A stretch of DNA of 64,000 nucleotides. Source: Chloroflexota bacterium. Lineage in GTDB: Bacteria > Chloroflexota > Dormibacteria > Dormibacterales > Dormibacteraceae. Below are positions 1 to 6,881 of the stretch, piece by piece. The notes under the pieces were generated by a model. That model did no database searches and was not told the DNA's origin. It saw nothing but the letters and a program-made list of their open reading frames with translations. The stretch is from assembly GCA_005880695.1 (NCBI GenBank), contig VBGR01000041.1, positions 1 through 64,000 on the forward strand, in the 5' to 3' direction. The position numbers were made by a program, and so were the translations under genes. The number at the start of each line of letters is the position of its first letter. The first letter of the stretch is position 1.

Positions 1-743
1 ACGGCACGGGAGAGGATGCTCTCTCCGACGACGGGCGCCAGCCCCTGCAGCCGCGCCGCCGCCCTCACCGGCAGCTTGGCCACCATGACCTCCAGACGGT
101 TGCCCTTGATGGCTTTGACCACCGCGTCGGCGACGTCGACCGGGGTCACCTGGAAGATCGCGGGCGCCCGGCCGCCACCCTCCGCCCACATTCCGGCTTC
201 GGAAACGTAGGTCGGGCTCACCAGCGAGACGCCGACGCCGGCGCCGCGCAGCTCCATGCGGAGCGCCTGGGCGAAGCCGCGCAGTCCGAATTTGCCGGCG
301 TTGTAAAGCGAGTTCTTGGGCGCCGGCAGGTGGCCCGACATCGAGGCCATGAAGACGATGTGCCCCGCGCCACGCTCCACCATCGCCGGCACCAGGAGCC
401 TGGCCAGCATGATGCCGGCCCGAAGATTGACGCTGATCGCATTGTCGATCTGGTCGAGGCTGAAGCTCGTCAGTGGGCCGCTTGCCGGAATGCCGGCGTT
501 GGAAACCAGCACGTCGACCGCTCCCGCCTCCTGCGCCAGCCGCTCGAGGTCCGAGCGTTGGTTCAAGTCGGCCGCGATGACGCGGGCGTTGCCCAGCTCT
601 CTTGCCAGCTCGTCGAGGGCTGCTTGGTTTCGCGCCGACAGGGTGATTCCTGCACCTTCCGCCCGTAGCCGGCGAGCGATGTAGGGGCCGAGACCCGTTG
701 AGGCGCCTGTCAGAAGGACGGTCTTGGAGTCGAGATCCCTGAT
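1..743 (-). CDS. Short-chain dehydrogenase/reductase (SDR), 3' end beyond the window
   Basis: NAD(P)-dependent oxidoreductase of the classical SDR family; the substrate cannot be told. The reverse strand encodes TGASTGLG (cofactor glycine motif, residues 12-19), VSNAGIP (NAG motif), and S...YNAGK (catalytic Tyr-x3-Lys). The C-terminus runs off the left edge. No ATG, GTG or TTG lies in frame between the TGA at 771-773 and the cofactor motif. The best start is ATC at 743, with AGGA eight bases upstream. Alternatives are ATT at 770 or a sequencing error. The family is clear; the start is uncertain. Confidence 0.8.
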   Translation of the reverse strand, partial: MRDLDSKTVLLTGASTGLGPYIARRLRAEGAGITLSARNQAALDELARELGNARVIAADLNQRSDLERLAQEAGAVDVLVSNAGIPASGPLTSFSLDQIDNAISVNLRAGIMLARLLVPAMVERGAGHIVFMASMSGHLPAPKNSLYNAGKFGLRGFAQALRMELRGAGVGVSLVSPTYVSEAGMWAEGGGRAPAIFQVTPVDVADAVVKAIKGNRLEVMVAKLPVRAAARLQGLAPVVGESILSRA

Positions 744-773
744 CCAAAAAATCCTACGAGCTTGGTCAATTCA

Positions 774-1080
774 CCGCCGGCTCGCTCGTTAAGATGTCGC
801 CGCCGATGGTCCAGGAGGAGAGGAGAGCCCGACCGCGACGCCTGTCTGACATGCTCGACCAGCTGGTCGCGCTTGATCAGGCGCTTGGGCGCCGTCCGGG
901 ACCTCTACCAGGTTCGCCGCAGCCCGGAGCGACGGCACCAACACCGTCGCCGTGGAGACCCCACGCGGGCAATACTCGCTCCCCGCTTGCTGGGGAGGGT
1001 TAGGGAGGGGTCGCGAGGGCTCCGCCGGCCTGCCCCCACCCTGACCTTCCCCCTTGAATGGGGAGGGAAAACCGAAGCTC
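774..1080. other. Intergenic region between the SDR and clpX
   Basis: About 300 bases without a convincing gene. A 69-codon plus-strand frame at 794-1003 is proline- and arginine-rich and ends in the GC-rich repeat; I do not accept it as coding. The right part holds GC-rich palindromic repeats described separately. Confidence 0.5.
979..1010 (+). repeat. GC-rich palindromic intergenic repeat, copy 1
   Basis: CTCCCCGC..GGGGAG palindrome followed by GGGTTAGGGAGGGG. The same word with one indel recurs at 3215-3245. A diverged relative with the halves in another order (CCACCCTGACCTTCCCCC then GGGGAGGG) lies at about 1030-1070. Probably an interspersed extragenic repeat; no function can be read. 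Confidence 0.6.
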
Positions 1081-2370
1081 TTAGGCGGTTTCGCCGGCGA
1101 TCAGTTCCTCGGGCCCGTCGCTGTCGTCGGCCAGGACGAATTCGGGCTCGCGCGACTCGACTATCGACTCCTCGGTGATGATGCAGCGCTTGATGTCGTT
1201 GCGCGAAGGCACCTCGAACATCGAGTTCAGCAAGACCTCCTCGATGATCGACTTCAAGGCCCGGGCCCCGGTCCCGCGCAAGAGCGCCTTGGCCGCGATC
1301 GCCTCCAGCGAGCGGCCTTCGAAGACCAGCTCGACGTTGTCCAGCGCGAAGAACTTCTGGTACTGCTTGACCAGCGCGTTCTTGGGCTCGGTCAGGATCC
1401 GCACGATGTCCTGCTCGTCGAGGTAGTGCAGCGTCACGACGATAGGCAGCCGGCCGACAAACTCGGGGATGAAGCCGTACTTCAGCAGGTCCTGCGGCTG
1501 CAGGTGCTGGAGCTTGTCGGCGACCTCCTGCTCGCGGGTGACCTTGTCGCCGCCCACGTTCGACCCGAAGCCGATGCGGCGGTGGCCGATGCGCTGCTCG
1601 ATGATGCGCTCCAGGCCGTCGAAAGCACCCCCGCAGATGAAGAGGATGTTGGTGGTGTTGATCTGGATGAAGTCCTGGTGGGGATGTTTGCGCCCGCCCT
1701 GGGGCGGCACGTTGGCGACAGTTCCTTCGAGGATCTTCAGCAGCGCCTGCTGGACGCCTTCACCGGATACGTCGCGCGTGATCGACGGGTTGTCCGACTT
1801 GCGGGCGATCTTGTCGATCTCGTCGATGTAGATGATTCCCCGCTCGGCTCGGCTGATGTCGAAGTCAGCCGCCTGGATCAGCCGGAGGAGGATGTTCTCC
1901 ACGTCCTCGCCGACATAGCCCGCCTCGGTCAACGAGGTGGCGTCGGCGATGGCGAACGGGACGTCCAGGATCTTGGCCAATGTCTGCGCCAGGTAGGTCT
2001 TGCCGCAGCCGGTCGGGCCGACCAGCATCACGTTCGATTTCTGGAGCTCGACGTCGCCGACCATCTTCGACGCCTGGATCCGCTTGTAGTGGTTGTAAAC
2101 GGCGACTGAAAGGACCCGCTTGGCGTGGTCCTGCCCGATCACGTACTGGTCGAGCGCGGCGCAGATCGTCTTCGGGTTGGGGATGAAGCCGGTCTTCGCC
2201 TTCTTGGAGGTGGCGGTCCGGCTGTCCTCTTCGAGGACCTCCTGGCAGAGGTCGATGCACTGGTCGCAGATGTAGACGCCGGGTCCGGCTACGAGCTTGC
2301 GGACCTGGTCCTGTCCCTTCCCACAGAAGGAACACCTCGTGTAGCGGCGTCGGTCCTCGCGTTCGTTCAT
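1081..2370 (-). CDS. clpX: ATP-dependent Clp protease ATP-binding subunit ClpX
   Basis: Cytoplasmic AAA+ unfoldase that feeds tagged substrates into ClpP. 429 aa, normal length. The N-terminal C4 zinc-binding domain uses Cys13/16/35/38. Walker A is GPTGCGKT (118-125) and Walker B is [18 protein letters not shown] and the substrate-pore region follow, then the C-terminal small AAA+ domain. The ATG has AGGA seven bases upstream. It is the last gene of the tig-clpP-zinc finger-clpX run and begins 9 bases after the zinc-finger gene, so it is probably cotranscribed. The ClpP-docking loop is not obviously altered (RIGFG follows GHRR, the usual position for the IGF loop). Confidence 0.97.
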   Translation of the reverse strand: MNEREDRRRYTRCSFCGKGQDQVRKLVAGPGVYICDQCIDLCQEVLEEDSRTATSKKAKTGFIPNPKTICAALDQYVIGQDHAKRVLSVAVYNHYKRIQASKMVGDVELQKSNVMLVGPTGCGKTYLAQTLAKILDVPFAIADATSLTEAGYVGEDVENILLRLIQAADFDISRAERGIIYIDEIDKIARKSDNPSITRDVSGEGVQQALLKILEGTVANVPPQGGRKHPHQDFIQINTTNILFICGGAFDGLERIIEQRIGHRRIGFGSNVGGDKVTREQEVADKLQHLQPQDLLKYGFIPEFVGRLPIVVTLHYLDEQDIVRILTEPKNALVKQYQKFFALDNVELVFEGRSLEAIAAKALLRGTGARALKSIIEEVLLNSMFEVPSRNDIKRCIITEESIVESREPEFVLADDSDGPEELIAGETA

Positions 2371-2379
2371 GACAGGTTC

Positions 2380-2580
2380 CTAAGCCGGCGCCGGCGAATT
2401 ATCACCGCGCAGGATGTCGTTTGCAAGAGAGATACAGTCGCTGCAGATATAGACTCCCGGTCCGGCTACCAGCCGCACCCGCCCGCCGCCGCCCGACTCG
2501 CCGTGCTGCTTCCCGCAGAAGCTGCACTTGGGCTTGTGCCGCTTCACTTCCGAGTCCTTTCCCCGGCGACGGAAGATCAA
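2380..2580 (-). CDS. Free-standing ClpX-type C4 zinc-finger protein
   Basis: 66-aa protein consisting almost only of a ClpX N-terminal zinc-binding domain: CSFCGKQ, a glycine-rich insert, then [14 protein letters not shown]. The core closely resembles the equivalent part of the ClpX encoded just downstream ([14 protein letters not shown]), but there is no AAA+ module. It starts with TTG two bases after the clpP stop; an internal GTG at codon 12 is an alternative. In ClpX this domain dimerises and binds adaptors and some substrates. A lone copy could compete for adaptors, pair with ClpX or recruit its own clients; this is inference. The conserved cysteines and tight operon placement argue that it is a real gene. 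Confidence 0.85.
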   Translation of the reverse strand: MIFRRRGKDSEVKRHKPKCSFCGKQHGESGGGGRVRLVAGPGVYICSDCISLANDILRGDNSPAPA

Positions 2581-2582
2581 GC

Positions 2583-3260
2583 TCAGCTCGCCTTCTTGGC
2601 TCCCGGCATGGCCTCCTTGATGGGAGCCTGGATGATGTCGTCGATGATGCCGTAGCCCTTGGCCTGTTCCGGCGTCATGAAGAAGTCGCGCTCGGTATCC
2701 TGCTGGACCCTCTCGATGGGCTGTCCGGAGTGCTTGGAGATGATCTGGTTCAGCAGCTCTCGCGTGCGCAGGATCTCCTTGGCGTGGATCTGGATGTCGG
2801 TGGCCTGGCCCTGCATTCCGCCCATCGGCTGGTGGATGAGGATGTTGGCGTGGGGCAGCGCGAAGCGGAAGCCCGGCGTGCCGCCGCAGAGCAGGACCGC
2901 GGCCATCGAGTAGGCCATCCCCACGCAGAGCGTGGAGACGTTCGGCTTGATGTACTGCATGGTGTCGTAGATGGCGAGCCCTGCCGAGACCACGCCGCCG
3001 GGGCTGTTGATGTAGAGATAAACGTCCCGCTCGGGGTCTTCGCTCTGTAAGTAGAGGAGCTGGGCGATGATCAGGTTCGCGACCTGGTCGTCGATGGGCG
3101 TTCCGATGAAGACGATCCGGTCTTTCAGCAGCCGCGAGTAGATGTCGAACGCGCGCTCGCCCCGGTTGGTGGTCTCCACCACCATCGGGACCAGGTAGTC
3201 GCGGGTCTGCTCGCCTCCCCGCTTGGCGGGGAGGGTAGGGAGGGGCTGCACGGGGTTCAT
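2583..3260 (-). CDS. clpP: ATP-dependent Clp protease proteolytic subunit ClpP
   Basis: Serine peptidase that assembles as a tetradecamer and degrades substrates delivered by ClpX. Numbered from the upstream start, the triad is Ser118 (GMAYSMAA), His143 (NILIHQP) and Asp192 ([11 protein letters not shown]). The first 25 codons encode [12 protein letters not shown], which is the translation of the GC-rich repeat at 3215-3245. The true start may therefore be ATG at 3185 ([14 protein letters not shown]), which gives 200 aa, the usual ClpP length. It sits 10 bases after tig and 2 bases before the zinc-finger gene. Confidence 0.96.
   Translation of the reverse strand: MNPVQPLPTLPAKRGGEQTRDYLVPMVVETTNRGERAFDIYSRLLKDRIVFIGTPIDDQVANLIIAQLLYLQSEDPERDVYLYINSPGGVVSAGLAIYDTMQYIKPNVSTLCVGMAYSMAAVLLCGGTPGFRFALPHANILIHQPMGGMQGQATDIQIHAKEILRTRELLNQIISKHSGQPIERVQQDTERDFFMTPEQAKGYGIIDDIIQAPIKEAMPGAKKAS
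3215..3245 (+). repeat. GC-rich palindromic repeat, copy 2, at the 5' end of clpP
   Basis: 31-bp near-identical copy of the word at 979-1010 (CTCCCCGC, four variable bases, GCGGGGAGGG, AGGGAGGGG). It lies between the tig stop and the likely clpP ATG at 3185 and reads through in the clpP frame, so it either extends the ClpP N-terminus or belongs to the 5' leader. Confidence 0.6.
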
Positions 3261-3270
3261 TGTAGGCAGC

Positions 3271-4602
3271 CTACCTCGGAGCGGCCTCTGCCGAACTGGT
3301 CGAAGCCAGCTCGGTCAGCCGTTCCACGGTGCGCAGCCGGGTCAGCCGGTGGCGGAAGTAGTCGAGCGCGACGCTCGAGCTCAAGAGCTCGTCCAGACGG
3401 CCCTTTACCTCCTCGTCCTTCTGGCCTTCCTCCCTGAGGTAGGTACGCACCTCCTCGTCTGTTGGAGCGATGCCGAGCTGCTTGGTCACCTGGCCCAGGA
3501 CCAGGTCGAGCTTGAGCCTGGCCTCGGCGTCGGGTCGCGCCTGGGCGGCCCACTCGCCGGCGCTGGTCCCCGTGTAGGAGAAGTAGCGGTCCAGCTTCAG
3601 CCCCTGCCGGCCGACCCGCTCCTCCAGGCTCTCCAGCTGGTGCTCGATCTCGTGGTCGACCAGGCTGGCGGGTACCTCAACGTCGGAAGCGTCCACGAGG
3701 GCTTTCAGCACGTCCTGCTCGAAGGCCAGCTTGTCCAGCTGCTGGGAGTACTCGTGGAGATCTTTGCGGACAGCGATCTTGAGCTCGAGGGCGGTCTGCT
3801 GCTCGCCGTTGGAAACCGTGGCAGCGATGCGGTCGTCCAGTCGCGGCAGGCGCTTCTCCTTGACTCCGTGCACGGTCATCGCCAGGCGCGCCAGCCTGCC
3901 CCGGAGCTCGGGCTCGGCGGCGTCGTCCGGCATCTTGACGTCGACCTCGACCCGGCCACCGATGGCGGTCCCCGGCAGCGCCGCCCGCAGCTCGGCGATC
4001 AGGACGCCTTCCTTGACCTCGACCTCCATCGCCTTGCGGCCGGCGGCCGCGACCGGCTTGCCATCGACGGAGACGTCGAGGTCGGCCACGAGCAGGTCGC
4101 CCTCGCGGACCTCCCGCTCTACCGGCTCGATCTGGGCCTGCGTCTCCAGGAGCTCTTCGATCCGCTTGTCGACCATCTCGTCGGTGACTTCCGTCTGGCG
4201 GCGCTCGACGGCCAGGCTCTCGAATTCGGGCAGCTTGACCTCGGGCATCACGCTGACCGTCGCCCGAAGCAGCGCCGGCTTGCCGCGCCCGAATTCCTGG
4301 ATGTCGACCCGCGGCCGGTCGATGGTCTCCAGCGACTGGTCGGCGATGGCCTTCCCAACCACCTCGGGAACCAGGGCTTCGATTGCTTCCTCGCGGATGG
4401 CCTCCTCGCCAAGCTTCGCCTCGACCAGGGCGCGCGGCGCCTTGCCCGGGCGGAAGCCCTGGATCTTGACTCGCTGGCTCAAGCGCCGGAGGACGCGCTC
4501 GTAGGCCGCGTCGACCGCGTCCTGGGGGACCTCGATGGTCAGGCCGACCTGGCTGCCGGGGAGCGTCTCCTTGTTGACGACTGTGAGCTGGGCGTCGGGC
4601 AC
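3271..4602 (-). CDS. tig: Trigger factor, ribosome-associated chaperone
   Basis: Peptidyl-prolyl isomerase and chaperone that docks at the ribosome exit tunnel. From GTG at 4602 the protein is 443 aa, the usual size. The N-terminal ribosome-binding domain carries the signature GFRPGKAP (ribosomal L23 contact, about residue 46). A central FKBP-like domain follows ([15 protein letters not shown]), then a long helical C-terminal domain. The open frame continues upstream to 4890, but that part is arginine- and proline-rich and antiparallel to the PBP tail coding, so it was rejected. tig-clpP-clpX is a widely conserved order. Confidence 0.93.
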   Translation of the reverse strand: MPDAQLTVVNKETLPGSQVGLTIEVPQDAVDAAYERVLRRLSQRVKIQGFRPGKAPRALVEAKLGEEAIREEAIEALVPEVVGKAIADQSLETIDRPRVDIQEFGRGKPALLRATVSVMPEVKLPEFESLAVERRQTEVTDEMVDKRIEELLETQAQIEPVEREVREGDLLVADLDVSVDGKPVAAAGRKAMEVEVKEGVLIAELRAALPGTAIGGRVEVDVKMPDDAAEPELRGRLARLAMTVHGVKEKRLPRLDDRIAATVSNGEQQTALELKIAVRKDLHEYSQQLDKLAFEQDVLKALVDASDVEVPASLVDHEIEHQLESLEERVGRQGLKLDRYFSYTGTSAGEWAAQARPDAEARLKLDLVLGQVTKQLGIAPTDEEVRTYLREEGQKDEEVKGRLDELLSSSVALDYFRHRLTRLRTVERLTELASTSSAEAAPR

Positions 4603-4664
4603 GTTGAGAAGGTTACCCGCCGCACCTGGGCCGCCTAACTTAGCGTCCGGGGACCTGGGCTCCG

Positions 4665-6863
4665 TCAGCCGCGGCAGATCGGGATGGCGTGAGGCGTCGG
4701 GCAGGGAGCCGGCGGCGCGCCGTCCACCGGGACCGGCCCGGTGCCAGGGTCGGGCGGGACGGGGTCGGCCGTCGGCGTCGGTAGCGGGCTCGGGTGGTCC
4801 CCGGGAAGGCTGGGAACGCTGCGCTGGTCGGAGAGGAAATAGGTCCCGCCCCGACTCCCGCTGACCACATCGGCGGGCTGCGGGTACCACTTGTCGGGAA
4901 CGCCGGCCAGGGCTTCGGTCATGAACCGGTTCCAGGCCGGAGCCGCCACGTAAATGCCGTCCGAGTTGCGGCTCATGGTGTGCGTGATGCCTTTGACGTC
5001 CCCGATCCAGATCACTGCCGCCAGGTCCGGTGTGAATCCGATCGTGGTGGCGTCCTTGAAGTCGTCCGAGGTCCCCGTCTTGGCCGCTGAGGTGCGGTCG
5101 CGGAGATGCAGCTTGCTGTTGGGACCGAAGATCTTGTAGCGGTTGCGGTCGTCCTGCAGGATCTGCGCGGTCAGGAAGGTGACGCCCGGGTCGATGGCCT
5201 GCCGCCGGGTCGCGTTGGCATCCGTCTGGTAGAGGATCCTGCCCCGCGCGTCCCGGACCGAGAGGATCGCTTCGGGCTGGTGGTAGACGCCCATGTCGGC
5301 GATCGTGGCCAGGCCGTTCGCCTCCTCGAGGACGGTGATCGGGTAGCCGCCGAGCGTCAAGGCCGGCCCGTAAGCGGCCATCGGCGCGTTGGGGTTCAGG
5401 CTGCCGTCCCGGGGAAAGACGCCAATGTTGCGAGAGAAGTCGACGACTGTCGAGACCCCGACCGCCAGCTCGGTCTTGACCGCCGGGATGTTGAGCGAGT
5501 TGGAGAACGCCTCCCGCAGGGGCAGCGTGCCGTGGGTGCCGTGGTCGTAGTTGTAGACGAGGTAGTCGGGCGCGGCGGTCTGGGGCACCCGGAGCGGGCT
5601 CGGCCCGTCCACGATCTGCGTCTCCATAGTCACCTTGCGGGTGTTGAGCGCGGCCGTGTAGGTGAAGACTTTGTAAGAGGACCCGACGTTGCGGGGCGTC
5701 GTGGCCAGGTTGATCTGGCCGTCCCTCGTGTCGTTGTAGTCATGGCTGCCGACCATCACGAGGATCTGCGCCGTCTTCGGGTCCAGGGCCACCATCGCCG
5801 AGTCGAGGAGGCCGCCCGGGTCCTGGTCGCGCCAGAGGTTGGCATTCAGGTTGTCGGAGATGACGCGCTCGCCGATCTGCTGCTTGCCGAAATCCAGCGA
5901 GCTGGTGACGACCAGCTGCTGCTCGCCTGGCTTGAACCCGAGCGCGCGCAGCTCGTCCTGGACGTAGTCGACGAAGTGGGGCGCCCTGAAGGTGTTGGTA
6001 GGGGTGAAGACCTCCAGCTTCTCGGTCGCGGCCTGGTTGAACTGGAGGGCCGAGATCGACTGGAGATTGAGCATCGCCTGCAGGACCTCGAGCTGGCGCG
6101 CCTTGGCCGCCGCCGGGTGCACTATCGGATTCCAGCGGGTGGGAGCCTGCGGCAGGCCGGCGAGCATCGCCGACTGGGCGACGTCCAGGTCCTTGGCGTC
6201 CTTGTGGAAGAAGAGCCGAGCGGCCGCCTCCACGCCATAGGCTTGCTGGCCGTAGTAGCTGTGGTTCAGGTAAAGCTCGAGGATCTGGTCCTTGGAGTAC
6301 GTCTGGCTCAGCTGGTAGGCCAGGATGATCTCCTTCAGTTTTCGGGTGTAGCTCTGCTCCGGAGTTAAGAAGAGCTGCTTGGCCAGCTGCTGGGTGATGG
6401 TGCTGCCGCCACCCACGACCCGGCCGGCACGGAGGTTTTCGTATGCCGAGCGGGCGATGCCGGTGACGTCGAAGCCCTGGTTCCGATAGAAGTTCTTGTC
6501 TTCGATCGCGATCGTTGCCTTGGGCACCCAGGCCGAGACGTCCTTCAGGGTTGCGTACTGGCTGTGGTCTCCGTTTTCGCCGACGTCGGCCAGGAGGACC
6601 TGGCCGCTCCGGTCGTAAACGAGCGTGTCGCCCTTGAAGGCGGCGGCATCCAGGCCCTTGATGGCGGGCAGCGTGGAGAGGAATTGCTCGGCGTAGGCGT
6701 CCGCCACTCCGCCGGCCAGGAGCAGCACCACCAGGCAGACGGCCAGCAGGCGGAGCCTCGCGGCGCGCCGGGCCCGCTGGCCGATCGGGGCCCAGAAAGC
6801 ATGGATCCGGGCGCGGGTCCGATGCCCTCTCGAGGTCCTATAGGTTGCGAGACGCTTGGCCAA
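4665..6863 (-). CDS. Class A penicillin-binding protein (glycosyltransferase/transpeptidase)
   Basis: Bifunctional peptidoglycan synthase, 732 aa, anchored by one transmembrane segment (residues 37-57). The GT51 domain has the catalytic motif IAIEDKNFY (Glu121) and GGSTITQQLAKQLFL. The transpeptidase has SSYK (Ser395), SxN as SLN (456-458) and KTGT (595-598). The C-terminus is a proline-rich tail. It starts at TTG, 18 bases after the asparagine synthetase stop. The location after a flippase and an amidotransferase suggests an envelope-assembly operon. The SxxK context (NVGSSYKVF) lacks the common Pro-Gly before the serine, but all catalytic residues are present. Confidence 0.93.
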   Translation of the reverse strand: MAKRLATYRTSRGHRTRARIHAFWAPIGQRARRAARLRLLAVCLVVLLLAGGVADAYAEQFLSTLPAIKGLDAAAFKGDTLVYDRSGQVLLADVGENGDHSQYATLKDVSAWVPKATIAIEDKNFYRNQGFDVTGIARSAYENLRAGRVVGGGSTITQQLAKQLFLTPEQSYTRKLKEIILAYQLSQTYSKDQILELYLNHSYYGQQAYGVEAAARLFFHKDAKDLDVAQSAMLAGLPQAPTRWNPIVHPAAAKARQLEVLQAMLNLQSISALQFNQAATEKLEVFTPTNTFRAPHFVDYVQDELRALGFKPGEQQLVVTSSLDFGKQQIGERVISDNLNANLWRDQDPGGLLDSAMVALDPKTAQILVMVGSHDYNDTRDGQINLATTPRNVGSSYKVFTYTAALNTRKVTMETQIVDGPSPLRVPQTAAPDYLVYNYDHGTHGTLPLREAFSNSLNIPAVKTELAVGVSTVVDFSRNIGVFPRDGSLNPNAPMAAYGPALTLGGYPITVLEEANGLATIADMGVYHQPEAILSVRDARGRILYQTDANATRRQAIDPGVTFLTAQILQDDRNRYKIFGPNSKLHLRDRTSAAKTGTSDDFKDATTIGFTPDLAAVIWIGDVKGITHTMSRNSDGIYVAAPAWNRFMTEALAGVPDKWYPQPADVVSGSRGGTYFLSDQRSVPSLPGDHPSPLPTPTADPVPPDPGTGPVPVDGAPPAPCPTPHAIPICRG

Positions 6864-6881
6864 TCCCCGCCGGGATTCTAG

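Noticed and set aside
794-1003. A 69-codon plus-strand frame between the SDR and clpX
   Set aside because: Proline/arginine-rich composition, ends within a GC-rich palindromic repeat, no domain or coupling; treated as non-coding.
4603-4890. Upstream extension of the trigger factor frame to 539 aa
   Set aside because: The extension has no family similarity and is antisense-like to the PBP tail; the family N-terminus begins at about GTG 4602.
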